A DNA stretch of 64,000 bases from Vombatus ursinus (GCF_900497805.2 NW_020954581.1:4184978-4248977); one strand, 5' to 3'. Numbered from the stretch's first letter, positions 31,986 through 43,304 are shown. Numbers and translations: made by a program. The notes: generated by a model from the letters alone, not told the origin.

Positions 31986-33336
31986 CAATCTTAGTACAGC
32001 ATGCTAACTTTTCAGTTCCATTTCCCTGTCCTACTATACAAAGAAGGTATTGTAAATGAGAAATAGCAATGATAATAGATTGAATCTACAATCCTATCTT
32101 TGAGACTAGAAAGTTTTGCTTGCATAGTGAGAATATTTTCTTTTTAATATCGTTGGAATTTTTTTGCTCCTCTTCTAAATTGTCCATTGCTTCTGTGCAT
32201 TTTCATTCTCAGTCTTTAGTTCTCTTTATTGTTTCATGGGTGAGGCTTGGCATTGCAGATTACAACTTTTTCTACTCTATTTTCGCTGTGCAAAACAAAT
32301 TCTGCTCTTATATTTCTCATTTCTCTTTTGAGCCTCTCAGGAACAGCATGTTGTGCTTCCATGTTCTCAAATTCCATAAGTCCTACCTCTCATCAAGTGT
32401 TAGATATTTTTCCTTTCTTTTTTTTTCTTTTTGCAGTATTGGTTTATAGATGCTTGAACTCACCTAGAAACCATATTTCTTTCTATCTTTACTATTTATT
32501 ATATTGATTTATCTGTTTATAGTCAAGGTCTTTGAGTTTCTTCTTCCTGAAATCTTTAGTAATTTTATTCTCTCTTCCTTTCCTCCATTTTCTGTGTCAC
32601 TCACTTTCTGACTTCCTCCCCTCTGATTGTGATTTCCTTGGGAGCTGGAGCTCAAAGTGTCTCAACCTTCTCCCACTCTTGGCAATTCACAGTTCACTAG
32701 CTTAGATCTCTGTCCCAGCTGAATTTTGGGTGGTCAGAACTGGCCCCAGCTGGATGCTTTGCTCTTTCCTCAGGGTTAGTGAAGTGCTTCACAGCAATAC
32801 TCACACTCACACATAATATATTCTTCTGATGTCCTGCTCAGCTCCCTCTGTTTCTTAGTTCTTTGGCTCAACACTAACAGTTACGATCCTTGCAGCACTG
32901 GTACTACAGGGTTTGGTTCCTGGAAGGTTTTTGTTCCTGAGGCGCTATCACCTCCTAGCAATATTTTATAGCAAGGGCAAAAAACCATAGCTTGGAGCCC
33001 GGATGGCATTAGAAACTGTGAGGGAAAATTAGAGTGCAGGGTTGTGTTTTGTTGTAAACCTGCATCTTGTCTTACAGTTTGCTAGTACAGCCTTGCTTCC
33101 AATTTTGGGGGAGGGGTGCTAAGTGAGCTCAGGGCCAGTAATCATAAGTTCATGGAATTGATTTTTTGTAACCTTCTTTTGGGTTCTAGGTGTCCTATAT
33201 CATGGAGATAGCTGAAATTGCTTTATCTTTGGCACTTAATTTCTGTTTTTGAGAGGTTTGAAAGGTCATGGGGATGAGAGAAAACATCTAATCCTTCACC
33301 TTATTTTACATTTTAGCCCTACATTTCTTTAAGAAA

Positions 33337-33545
33337 TTATTTTAAGGCACTAGGTGGCACACTGGATAGATCACTGGACTTAGAATCAGTAAAACCTGAG
33401 TTCAAATCCTGTCTCAGACAGTTTCAAGCTGTGCTATCCTGGACAAATCAAGTAACCTCTCTAAGCCTCATTTTCCTCATATGTAAAATAGGGATTAATA
33501 ATAGCACTTATCTCACAAGGTTCCTATGAGGATCAAATGATATAG
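33337..33545 (+). mobile_element. MIR/MAR1-like CORE-SINE
   Basis: GGCACTAGGTGGCACACTGG head, GAGTTCAAATCCTGTCTCAG B-box region, CCTCATTTTCCTCATATGTA and GGATCAAATGATATAGC. Confidence 0.85.
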
Positions 33546-33549
33546 CTTA

Positions 33550-33965
33550 TTTTTTATTGTTTTTTCCCCTTAATTTAGTTTTTTTGATTTTTTTCTTAAT
33601 TACATGTAAAGATAGCTTTCAACATTCATTTTTGTAAAATTTTGAGTTCCAAGTTTTTCTCCCTCCCTCTTTTCCCCCCTCCACAAGACAGCAGGTAATC
33701 TGATATAGGTTTTACATGTGCAGTCATATTAAACATATTTCAACATTAGTCATGTTGTGAAAGAAGAATCAGAACAAACAGGGAAAACCACAGGAAAGAT
33801 AAAACAAAAACCAAAGAAAAGGTGAAAATAGTATGTTTCAACCTAAGAGACTCTATAGTTCTTTTTCTGGATGTGGTTAGCATTTTCCATCACGAGTCTT
33901 TGGTATTGTCCAGGGTCATTGTACAGCTGAGAAGAGCTAAGTCTGTTATAGCTAATCATGAGACA
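33550..33965 (-). mobile_element. LINE L1 3' UTR
   Basis: Its 3' end side begins CTTTCAACATTCATTTTTGT (33616) and AAATTTTGAGTTCCAAGTTT, through TAATCTGATATAGGTTTTAC to CTGAGAAGAGCTAAGTCTGT at 33928. Confidence 0.82.
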
Positions 33966-34004
33966 GTTTATTTAAGACACTTTGCAAAACTTGACTAAGA
34001 AACA

Positions 34005-34130
34005 GGTAGGGTATGGTGGGAGCTCCTTGAAAGCAGGGACTGTCTTTATCCTTTGTATCCCCCAGCACTTACTACAGTGCCAGACACATAGCAGGTGCTT
34101 AATAAATGTTTATTGACAGACTAGTGTTGA
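34005..34130 (+). mobile_element. LINE L2, 3' terminus
   Basis: GAGCTCCTTGAAAGCAGGGA, CCCCAGCACTTACTACAGTG, CTTAATAAATGTTTATTGAC: a clean L2 end. Confidence 0.82.
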
Positions 34131-34259
34131 TTGAGGATTAGTGCCATAATCTCTAACTCCTTGTCATTTGTAATGTCCCTGGACTTTATAATTGGGCCTT
34201 CTCAAGACTAGTGTCAAGTCTAGAATGACACTTGGAGTATCTCACATGTTCTCCTAACT

Positions 34260-34368
34260 CTGACTTTTATTTGACTGTTCTTGCCTGGAAAGTCTCCCTT
34301 CTTCCCCCTGCCTTCTAGTTTCCCTGGCCTCCTTTAAGATGCAGCTAAAACCCCATCTTTTCGAAGAA
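34260..34368 (+). mobile_element. LINE L2 fragment
   Basis: TGTTCTTGCCTGGAAAGTCT and CCTTTAAGATGCAGCTAAAA correspond to the L2 region upstream of its 3' UTR. It is truncated by the TATG repeat. Confidence 0.6.
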
Positions 34369-34371
34369 ATT

Positions 34372-34442
34372 GTATGTGTGTATGTATGTATGTATGTATG
34401 CATGCATGTATGTGTATGTGTATATATGTGTATGTATATATC
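34372..34442. repeat. (TATG)n microsatellite
   Basis: TATG/CATG units with TGTGTATA interruptions. Confidence 0.9.
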
Positions 34443-34574
34443 TAAAATTATTCTATATATACTTCTATTTATCAGTTCTTTTCCCAGATACAGAGAGCAT
34501 CTTTCTTCATATGTCCTTTATACTTAATTGGGATATTTGTAATAGTCAAAATACCTCATTCATTCAAAGTCATT

Positions 34575-34795
34575 CTAAAAAGAATATTGCTGTTATTGCA
34601 TATAATGTTCTCTTGGTTCTGATGATTTCACTCTTCATTATTTCATGCAAGTCTTTCTGTATTTTTTTCTAAAATCATTGAGCTCATCATTTCTCATACC
34701 ACAATAGTATTCCATCACAATCATATGCTACAATTTTTTTCAGCCATTCCCCATTGATGAGGATCCCTACAATTTCCAGTTCACTATATATAATT
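34575..34795 (-). mobile_element. LINE L1 3' portion
   Basis: GAATATTGCTGTTATTGCAT (34581), AATGTTCTCTTGGTTCTGAT, CCACAATAGTATTCCATCAC and CAGCCATTCCCCATTGATGA. In the L1 consensus this segment directly follows the one that ends at 33965. Confidence 0.75.
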
Positions 34796-34824
34796 TCTAG
34801 AGACACAGTGATTTACACAGCCTT

Positions 34825-34950
34825 TCGGAGGTGAACTCCTTGAGAATAGAGGGCATTTTTTTTTCTTTCTTTGTAGCCTTTTCTCTTAGCACCATGCCTG
34901 ACACACAGTAACCATTTAATATATACTTGTTGACTGGCTCACTGATGGAC
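34825..34950 (+). mobile_element. LINE L2, 3' terminus
   Basis: GTGAACTCCTTGAGAATAGA, TAGCACCATGCCTGACACAC, AATATATACTTGTTGACTGG. Confidence 0.72.
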
Positions 34951-36029
34951 TGAGGGGCTGACCTACCCATGCAAGGAAACTCAATGGTAATAATATAGCT
35001 TCTGATTGATTTTCACGGTGGGACCATAAAAACCTACAGGGATTGCAGATGGGGTAGCAAGGTAAGAGCCTGCTATCTTTCACCAGTGTTGAACTAGCTC
35101 TATTATCTCCCTAATAGCTTGTCTTTTAGTAGTCTCAATTGTTTTATCTTTCCAGGCACTCTGTACCTTTAGAAAAGAAAAGCAGATCATACTTCAATGG
35201 AATCACCTATGATGTTTTTCTAATAATGGTAACAGCTAAAATTTCATTCACCCACTTATTCATTTAAGGGCTAAATCAGTACATACTTGATGCATACTAT
35301 GTGCTCATGACACATGATTCTGTTACAGGCCACCTCTCTTAGAGAAAGCAACCTTATCTTTAACTGAGCTATCTCATTTGTCAATCAGTGCCTTCTTCTA
35401 TTTAAGATGAGTATAGAATATTAACAAAATATATTGAAAATGCAGACACTGACAAATTAAAAAGAGTCACTCAATTAAAAATTAGGAGGAGGGGAGAGAG
35501 AAGCAAATAGCTTTTTTCAAGTAAAAGCCAAAGGTTTATGGGGATGGGGATGAAAACAAGCCTGGTTGCTCAGCTGGGTTTCTGCTTAGAAATGATTGCA
35601 GCAGCAGACAGGTTATACCGAAATGCCTCTGGCAGTAGGGATGACACTGATAATAGCAACATTTGGGAAAGAAAACAAATTGGCATCATCAAACAAGGTA
35701 CGGTGTTCCTTTAAAATTTATTTCTTTATTATTTCTTCTTCCACATGTATGGCATACATATATGGTACCAATTGCTGCCAGGCCTGAGGAACCATGCATA
35801 CGAATAGAGAGAGAAACAGGAAATGAATACAGAAGACCACAGCCCGTACACTAGCGATAATATCAGTGTTGTTGATTATATCTTGTTTTATAGAAACTTA
35901 TTCATCTACTAATCAAAGGACTAGATGTTATTTTAAAATGAACGTAATAGCAAAGAGAAGGAAGTAAGAGAAAAGAGGAATTAGAATACAAGGACTTGCT
36001 GTTTAATCTCTGTACTTTGGGATTCACTT
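34951..36029. other. No gene seen
   Basis: Unique sequence. 35590-35700 is repeat-free with a GCAGCAGCAGAC start and AAACAAGGTACGG near 35690, a fair 5' splice-site match, but there is no recognisable protein. It could be a chance site or a non-coding exon. Confidence 0.3.
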
Positions 36030-36039
36030 TGATATAAGT

Positions 36040-36402
36040 CAGCGGTAGAGTGGGGCAGCTGGGTGGCATAGTGGATAAAGTACCAGCCTTGGAGTCAGGA
36101 GGACCTGAGTTCAAATCTGGCCTCAGACACATGACACTCACTAGCTGTGTGACTGTGGGCAAGTCACTTAACCCCAATTGCCTTACCAAAAAAAAGAAAA
36201 AAAGAAAAGAAAAAAAAAGTCAGGAGTAGGAAACCTGTGGCCTCAAAACCAAAGTGTAGCCCTTTGACTGAATCCAAATTTTACAGAATAAATCCCCTTA
36301 ATAAAAGGATTTGTTCTGTAAAACTTGGACTTAATCAATAAGCCACACCCAAGGACCTTGAAGGCCACATGTGGCCTCAAGGCCGCAGGTTTACCACCCA
36401 TG
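36040..36402. mobile_element. Palindromic hAT-like MITE, copy 2, carrying a SINE
   Basis: Same family as 28675-28877: GAAACCTGTGGCCTCAAAAC (36230), CCTTTGACTGAATCCAAATT and the mirrored GGCCACATGTGGCCTCAAGG (36362) then GCAGGTTTACCACCCATG. Its first bases (CAGCGGTAG at 36040) are separated from the rest by a SINE. Identical 8-mers ATATAAGT at 36032-36039 and 36403-36410 are its target duplication. Confidence 0.87.
36049..36216 (+). mobile_element. WSINE1-like SINE inside MITE
   Basis: GGGGCAGCTGGGTGGCATAG head at 36053, GAGTTCAAATCTGGCCTCAG, ending CCCCAATTGCCTTACC and an A-rich tail. AAGTCAGCGGTAG (36036) and AAGTCAGGAGTAG (36217) are its 13-bp duplication with two mismatches. Confidence 0.92.
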
Positions 36403-36554
36403 ATATAAGTTTTCAGAGCAATGTTCTCTTAAAGCCACCCACTTTATTAAAGATGTTCATAGCTTGGGGATGTTATTGTTGGAAGATTTTCAGTCATAAA
36501 TTATTCCCAGGCTTATAGCAGGAAGCATGACCTCAGAAGGTAAACAAAGGTAGG

Positions 36555-36720
36555 CTCATAGTTTTGAAGATGGAAGAGACCTTAGAGGACATTTGGTCTA
36601 TTCCCATCATTTTACAGATGTGGAAACTGAGGCCACCACGGATGAAGTGATTTGCCCAAAGTTATATAGGTAGAAAGTGACAGAACTGGGATTTATACCT
36701 TGACAGAAATTGTCAATGTT
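36555..36720 (-). mobile_element. MIR-like/THER-like SINE
   Basis: GATGGAAGAGACCTTAGAGG, CATTTTACAGATGTGGAAAC, GATTTGCCCAAAGTTATATA and GAACTGGGATTTATACC. Confidence 0.72.
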
Positions 36721-37440
36721 GGGATTTGTAAACAAGTTCTCTGACTCTAGTTCTCATTCCACTGCCCTGACTCTTTCTGTCCTTAAAATAATATGTCTGA
36801 CCAGAGCTAGGAAAGAGTAGCATATCACTAAAGGAGGAAAAGTAGGGTGAAGAGATGCCAATGACGGTAATACATTGATAAAATTCGAGAATGATTCCAA
36901 ATAGTACCCAAAGTGAGTGTCTAAAGCAAATGTTGCCGACTTCTGAGTTTATTTTTCCCAAATAAGAATTGAATTTCTATATAGAGTGAGACTTTTGCTA
37001 TACATATAAGCTTGTCCTTCTGCTTTTAGTAGTAATTACATAGTAATTGCAGACCTTCTTTTCAAGTACACAGAGATGATTCTATAGAGTGACTCTGCTG
37101 CCATGTTTAAGGTATGTTTAAGAAGTCTAATAGCCCTCTGTGACCACTACTTTCTCATCATTAATCTAAAATTCTTTGGAAACTAAGTCATTCACATCCA
37201 CAAAACCATCAAAAATGAATATTGCAACATTACAAAGAACAAGGATGGCCCCAAAGAAGAGTAATCTCAGTCTTTTATAGATATTGGAGACTATGGGATA
37301 TTCAAGGACAAACAGTACCTCTGGTGTGAGGGTTTTCCAAGAGAGCTTCAGGGCTGCTCATCCTTCTTTGGTGTCCACCTTTACCCAGCTCTTACCTGTG
37401 GTTCCAAGAAAGCTGTAGCATGAACAGTGGCCACACCCTG
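36721..37440. other. No feature seen
   Basis: Unique sequence without recognised repeat or gene. Confidence 0.4.
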
Positions 37441-37444
37441 GTAA

Positions 37445-37815
37445 AACTGTCTTGGCAGACAGATTAAATCATTGTGAAAGTATCAATCTGAGGGGAGGCA
37501 GATATAGAGGGGAAGTTGTAGTGAACAGAAAGAGCATCACTGACATGGAGGATTGTCTGAGAAAAAACATGGAAGTAGGACATGGGATGCTGTGTAGCAG
37601 GCACATCAATCAGAGTGTTTTATCCATAATGTTCAAGGCATTAGAAGCAGTAATGTGAAACCAGGCTAGAAAGAAAGCCTGAAACTAGATTGTGAAGACT
37701 TATCAATGCCAAAAAGAGAGACTTGTATCTTATCTTAGAAGTAATAACAATTTTTTTGAGCAGGGGAGTGACATGGTCACATATATACTTCAGGCATTTC
37801 AATTTGGCAGGTAAC
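37445..37815 (-). mobile_element. LINE L2 fragment
   Basis: Antisense L2 ORF2: CCAGGCTAGAAAGAAAGCCT, GAGACTTGTATCTTATCTTA and GAGCAGGGGAGTGACATGGT (37758), then TTCAATTTGGCAGG. The same block occurs at 17250-17310. Confidence 0.65.
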
Positions 37816-37849
37816 TAGTTGTGTGAATTTGGGTAATCTCTATGATTAT

Positions 37850-39010
37850 ATGCTCTTCCAGCTTTTTGGATATCCTGTAGACATGTTAAACTCAACATGT
37901 CCAAAAATGAATTTTCTTTCCTCCAATGCTTCTTCTCTTCCCAACCTTGTTATTACTGTCAAGAGTACTACTATCCTCTCAATTGCCCAGGCTTACAAGC
38001 TGGATGTCATCCTCAGTTCTTCACCATCACCCTTCATATCCAATCAGCCTTGACATCGCTTCTTTCATAACACCTCTCACATATGCTCCCTCTGACACTG
38101 CCACCAACTTGGTGCAAATATTCTTTAACTCATAGGTGGATTTATTGCTATAGCCTACTAATTGCTCTCCTTGCCTCAAGTCTTTCCCATTCCAATGCTT
38201 CCTCCACTCAACTGTCAAATCAATCTTCCTAAAGCACAAGTTTGATGTATCACACATCCTCCTTCAATAAACTCCAATGTCTCCTTGTTATCTACAAGAT
38301 TAGGTGTAAAACCTTCTCTATAGTTTTAAGCCCGTTTATAATTTGTCCTTTCTCTGGTTTTCTAATCTTCTTGTTCCTTGTTCCTCTATACAATTCAGTG
38401 ACACTGCCCTCTTGCTGTTCCCCCACTCAACATTCTAGATATTTTCCCTTTTTAGGCTGTACTCCATGCCTGGAAATTTGTGCCGCCTCATCTACATCTT
38501 CCGGCTTTCATTGATTTCTTCAAGTCTCAACTAAAATTCCAACTTCTATAAGAAATGACCATTCTTAATGCTAGTGCCTTCATTCTAATGAGTATCTGCA
38601 ATTTATTGTGTATATGTCTTACTCATACATACTGTATCTTTATGCATGTCATCACCCCCATTAGCCTGAGAGCTTATTGAGAGCAGGGGATGCAATGGGT
38701 ATGATGCCCGGCCTGGAGCCAGGAAGACTCGATTTCAAATATGTCCTCAGACACTTGCTAGTTGCGTGACCCCAGGCAAGTCATATAACCCTCTTTGCCT
38801 CAGTTTCCTCATCTGTAAAACAAACAGGAGAAGGAAATGACAAACTACTCCTGTATCTTTACCAAGAAAAACCCTAAATGGGGTCACAGTGAGTCAAACA
38901 TGATTAAACAGCAACAACAACATTTTTTTTGTTTTTCTTTCTATCACCAATACTTAGTACAGTGCCTTGACCAGAGGAGGTGATAAATAAATGTTATTGA
39001 CTGATTGACT
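37850..39010 (+). mobile_element. LINE L2, long 3' part, split by a MAR1 SINE
   Basis: Sense L2 ORF2 codons: CTCAACATGTCCAAAAATGA (37892), CAAGCTGGATGTCATCCTCA, CCAATGTCTCCTTGTTATCT and CATGCCTGGAAATTTGTGCC. The 3' UTR starts at about 38655. After the SINE (38690-38922) the L2 terminus resumes with CACCAATACTTAGTACAGTG and AATGTTATTGACTGATTGAC. This is one of the longest L2 copies in the window. Confidence 0.82.
38690..38922 (+). mobile_element. MAR1-type SINE with RTE-like 3' end, inside L2
   Basis: TGCAATGGGTATGATGCCCG head, CTAGTTGCGTGACCCCAGGC, GAAGGAAATGACAAACTACT, and terminal GATTAAACAGCAACAACAAC. Confidence 0.85.
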
Positions 39011-39184
39011 GACTACTTCACTGAGATGTTAAGCAACTAGTTTGTGTTAGAAATGAGATGTGAATTCAAATCTTGCTAAATGTATGCATCCCCAATGCTC
39101 ATCAAAGTCATCCATGTAGTAGGTGTGTAATAAATGTTAGTTGCTTAGACATATCATTCTCTGAGTCCAACTAATTTTGACAGT

Positions 39185-39420
39185 TTGTATTTTATAGTTC
39201 AACTACAGCAATTAGTCAACCAATATTTATTTGTGAAGGATCTGTCTGGTATCTAATAAGATTCTACATGCTATGGAGAAAACAAAGCATGGAGCTTAAA
39301 ATTCGTATGGAGATGTAGGACATATACATGTGAAGCCATGAGAGAATAATACACCACAGTAGATAATAAATGCAAAGTCTGATAGTACAAATTTGACATG
39401 CCTGTAAGAGTTCGTAGAAG
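39185..39420 (-). mobile_element. LINE L2 3' end fragment
   Basis: CAACCAATATTTATTTGTGA, then CTACATGCTATGGAGAAAAC and GGAGCTTAAAATTCGTATGG: a decayed antisense L2 end. Confidence 0.5.
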
Positions 39421-39426
39421 AGTTCA

Positions 39427-39668
39427 GAGGCAACTAGGTGGTACACTAAATAGAGCTCTGTGCCTAGAGTTAAGACCAAAGTGCAAATCTGGCCTCAGAC
39501 ACTTACTAGCTGTTTAACCCTGGGCAAGTCACTTAGCTTCTGTTTACCTCAGTTTCCTCAAATGTAAAATGTGGATCACAACAGCACCCATCTCTCGGAA
39601 TTGTTAGAGGATCAAATACAATTATATTTGTAACATGCTATATAAATGCTAGCGATTATTATTATTAT
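39427..39668 (+). mobile_element. MIR/MAR1-like CORE-SINE
   Basis: GAGGCAACTAGGTGGTACAC, GCAAATCTGGCCTCAGACAC, CTAGCTGTTTAACCCTGGGC, CAGTTTCCTCAAATGTAAAA, ending TGCTAGCGATTATTATTATT. Confidence 0.88.
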
Positions 39669-39945
39669 CCTTAGACTGAAGAAATAGGTGGTTGATGGAT
39701 CAGTTGGGAAGGATTCATTGAAGATGTGAGACTGGCCCTACATATTGACAAAGTCTGACTGTGCTGACTTCTTAATTATGTATTAGTTCTTTCATTGAAC
39801 AAATGAAGACTGGCACTAATAGTGTTCACAAACGAATGTTTGTACACACACAAGAAAAGGCTAATTTTAAAACCAACAAAAGACAGTGGGGCTCAAGAAC
39901 AACAAGAAGAAAAATAGACATTGCATTGGTTACCACATTTTTAAG
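39669..39945. other. No feature seen
   Basis: The plus-strand 66-residue frame at 39803 is Lys/Arg-rich but carries no known motif. Confidence 0.4.
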
Positions 39946-39949
39946 GAAG

Positions 39950-40580
39950 AAGAGAATCTTACTTGGAAGGAACCTCAGTGGTCCCCATAGGAATCACTTC
40001 TAGAGCAATGAGCTAAAAAGTAGTTATGTATACCCTTTCCTTGAAGGTGTCCAGTGAGGGGAGAAATCACTTCTTCCTGAAGCAACCCATTCCATTTTGG
40101 GATCATCAAGCCTCAATATACATCTTTAACACTTCAAGAAACTGTTCTAGTTCTCTCTTCTGGGGCTAAGTAGAACAAGTCAATTCCTCTTCTAGTTGGC
40201 TTCCCTTTAAATACTTGAAAACAGTTATCATGTGCATCTCTGCCCCAAATATTCCCTTTTTTAAGCTGAAGATTTTTACTTCATCCATCCAGTCCTCATA
40301 TGGTATGATATTGAGTCCCCTGCCCCCCCCCGGGATTGCATCCCTTTGGACATTCCAATAGAAGGTAAGGAGAGGGTCTGATTAAATTTTGATTTTGTAT
40401 CTCTAGCACATCATACTATTGTCTGGACCACAGGAGGCACTTAATACATGCTTTGTTGAAATGCATCGAATTGAATTGAATGTGGATCCCAGAGCTGAAC
40501 ACGATCCTCCAGAGGTTTTAGTAAAGCAAGACCCTCTCCACCCTCATCTTGAATAATATTCCTTTTGAGCACGCAATAAG
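39950..40580 (-). mobile_element. LINE L3/CR1 3' part
   Basis: Antisense L3: GGTGTCCAGTGAGGGGAGAA, GAAGCAACCCATTCCATTTT, CTTCTGGGGCTAAGTAGAAC, TACTTGAAAACAGTTATCAT and GATCCCAGAGCTGAACACGA near 40486. The last corresponds to the complement of the CCAGTTCTGGG block. A C-run lies at 40322-40330. Confidence 0.75.
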
Positions 40581-40639
40581 GCATTTAACCTTAGTAAATA
40601 CATGTTGGACTGAATTGAATCAATTTTACTGAATTGAAT

Positions 40640-41045
40640 CCTAAAGTTGAAGGATGAGGAAAGGATAGAGGGAGACTGTCATACTGTACCGTTGGCTCAT
40701 ATTGAACTTTCAGGTCCTAAGACTCTCAGATCATTTTCACATGTACTGTTACTCAGCCATTTTTCAGATTTGAATAGTTTCCTATGGAACAAACTCCCTC
40801 CATATCTCTGCTGTGCCCATCAGCTGAAACTATTCTCTTCTTCCTCAAATTCTCTGATAGCACCTTCCTGTATCTCTCCTTTACCCTTATTACATTATCT
40901 CGTGAGTTATACTTACATGTGTAAATATCAACCCCAATGTTATATTGTAAGGGTACAAATGATAATTTTCCGTCTTTGTATCACCAATGCCTAGCACAAT
41001 GCCCTTGACCTCCTAGGTAATTAGTGTTTTGTCAAGTTGAACAAT
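40640..41045 (+). mobile_element. LINE L2, 3' part
   Basis: CTGAAACTATTCTCTTCTTC, GATAGCACCTTCCTGTATCT and terminal ACCAATGCCTAGCACAATGC. Confidence 0.5.
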
Positions 41046-41129
41046 CATTGATTCAACGAACAAGATTGCTCAAATTCAGCCAGAAGTGTGGTTCCCTATC
41101 CAATATTATCCTACTTCCAAAGCTTACTT

Positions 41130-41335
41130 AATAATGATGATGGTGATGTGATGACTGACATCTTTACAGCTCTTTGATGTTGCAAAATGCTTTACATGCA
41201 TTTTCATTTTGTCCTTGAAATGGACCAGTGAAGTAAGCAATGCAGGTATTCTTCCTGTTTTACAGGTTGAGGAAACTGGTTTGGAAACCCTAAATGATTC
41301 TTACCTACCTAGGGTCATATGACTGCTGACTGCTT
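41130..41335 (-). mobile_element. MIR-like SINE
   Basis: CTTTACAGCTCTTTGATGTT, GCAAAATGCTTTACATGCAT, TTACAGGTTGAGGAAACTGG and CCTAGGGTCATATGACTGC. Confidence 0.62.
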
Positions 41336-41625
41336 GAAGTCATTTCATCCTGATTCCCAGAACAGAAGTCTCATCCATGAAGTTATTCTCCCTCTCACCA
41401 ATGGAATATTATTGTGCATAAAATTAATATTATCTATTTATCTAGGCCACATAAAAAAGAAGAAATCAGGAACCTGAAAATGAAATACAAGCATTCTCAT
41501 GGAAAGTTATTTTACCCAAATATATAAATTTAAATCTATACATATTTATGTATAAATATCTATTTATAGACAACTTCATCATTGAGAGTTTATTTAAAAA
41601 GAGAAATGTTATTTCATTTGTTTCA
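41336..41625. other. No feature seen
   Basis: AT-rich unique sequence. Confidence 0.4.
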
Positions 41626-41629
41626 GAGT

Positions 41630-42055
41630 CTTCAAGGTAGCACAGTATAGTTAGAATAAATGTGTTATCCCAGAAGAGAAAGGGTCTGGATTCAAGTGTC
41701 ATCTCTCATGGTTACAATTTGTACATCATTAGACAAATCACTTCACTTATTTTCTTTACTAAAAGACTACTACTCTCTGAAGAAAAGAACAACTTGGAAA
41801 TAAACCTAGATCTTATATAATCATGTATTGTAGTGGCAAGAACAGTCGATTTTCTGTCAAGACATCTGGATTTTAATCGCACCTCAAGTACATTTGTGTG
41901 ACTATGGATAATTCTCTTAACATCTCTGAACTTTGCTTTCTTCATTTATTAAATGAAGATTATAGTATTTCTATAATCCTAGTTATCATGAGAAAAGTGT
42001 GTTATAAACCTTAAACAATATGCAAGTAAGAATTATTATTGTTATTATTGTTTTA
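41630..42055 (+). mobile_element. Two tandem MIR-like SINE fragments
   Basis: First 41630-41765 (GGTAGCACAGTATAGTTAGA, GACAAATCACTTCACTTATT). Second 41825-42055 (TAGTGGCAAGAACAGTCGAT, GTGTGACTATGGATAATTCT, ending TATTATTGTTATTATTG). Both quite diverged. Confidence 0.65.
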
Positions 42056-42057
42056 AA

Positions 42058-42170
42058 TGTAAGCTCCTCTAGGAGCTCCTCAAGAAATCTTTGTTTTTTA
42101 TCTTTGTACTATCATTGCCTAGTGCAGAAACTTGCATATAATCAATATGTAACAAGTGTTTTAAATACCT
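42058..42170 (+). mobile_element. LINE L2, 3' terminus
   Basis: TGTAAGCTCCTCTAGGAGCT, ATTGCCTAGTGCAGAAACTT. Confidence 0.55.
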
Positions 42171-43300
42171 TTAAATAAGGAGGAATGGAGGGAAATTTTA
42201 TGCTGTTTTCAATGAAATGGACTCTCAGTGACCATCTTAACCTTCCTTCCTTCCTTATATCATTATCCACTGGATGAAAAGCCAGTGGCATGGGTACCAT
42301 TTCCCATACCATCTATTTGTTAGTCTTGTCCCAGCCTCTGTGACTCATGAATTGATGCACTTTGTCTGGCTAAATGATACTCTAGTGACTTAGCAGAATG
42401 AAAGTATCTTTTGAAGGTACCAGGGAGCAGCTTCAGCACTGAGAGAATTTGACTCACTATATTATAGTAACGTATGTGGTACTGTAATGTCCAAAATGTG
42501 ACATTACTGTCTAGTCCTAAAGAAGAATAGAACTTCTGTGGAATACTTTTTTTTTCCCTTGAAAGAAGCTCAGAGAACAAAGAACTGAGAAACAAAATAG
42601 GAAAAGCAGAGAAGGGATAATTATTTTAGAGATGTTCTGAAAATAAGTTTACTAGTCAAGACAGCATTTCTTTTAATAGATGATATAGAATTTTGCATGA
42701 GAAATTTTCTGCAGACTTTTTTGTCAGTTTCCAAGAGATTTATTATGATTTGTAATGCTGAAGGGAGCATGTTGACATGTCTGAGAGCTAAAACAAATGT
42801 GAAGAATGAATATGAAAAAAAAATCTGGCTGGGAAGAAAGCATTTTAAAGCACCTTGTGGTGTTTAACATGGTGCATCCAGAATTGACACTGATGGGTTT
42901 AGGGAAAGGATATAACATGGTGCTTGTAGTGGGCCTTCCAAAGAGGAATTAAAAAGGATGTATTATTCACCATTAGAAGGAAATACAACTGATATCTAAG
43001 CATCTGTGCTTTTCTATTGTCAACAGAGACATACATGTAAAAAATGGAGATGTGCCTCTATTTACACAGCATATGTATTTTTTAAATGACGCTTTTTCAG
43101 AACATTTCTTTGTTGAGCCATGCCTTTTAACACAGTTGGGGGAAAACAGCTATACAAAGCTAACCAGATAGTGACAACATCTGACTCCCTATTTAGTGTC
43201 TGTCATCAGTCACCTATCTGCCCCGAGGAGAAAGGGATTGTTCATCATCTTTTTCCTGCAGCCATGTTGGGTCATTATAATTAATCTGTTTGACCACATT
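42171..43300. other. No gene seen; unique, includes candidate conserved DNA
   Basis: No repeats recognised. 42660-43290 is relatively free of low-complexity decay and is listed as a candidate regulatory element. Confidence 0.4.
42660..43290. promoter_or_regulatory. Candidate conserved non-coding element
   Basis: Repeat-free, with AT-rich homeodomain-type cores (CATTATAATTAATCTG near 43272) and an ATGTTGACATGTCTGAG stretch near 42769. No coding frame. Inference from texture only. Confidence 0.15.
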
Positions 43301-43304
43301 TTGG

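Larger units (their letters stand above)
30895..33300 (-). mobile_element. Very old LINE L1 5' UTR/ORF1 region, interrupted
   Basis: Antisense ORF1-like blocks lie at 30950-31440 (CTGGAGGTGATTTGCAAATT near 31328) and 32120-32600. A GC-richer 5' UTR-like part runs to about 33300 (GGCAGTGGTGCTGCAAGG-type composition near 32880-32960). A MIR (31470-31940) containing a SINE and a (CTTC)n tract interrupt it. Much more decayed than other L1s here; the boundaries are approximate. Confidence 0.45.

Noticed and set aside
34339-34672. Met/Cys/Tyr/Val-rich frames
   Set aside because: Translation of a TATG microsatellite.
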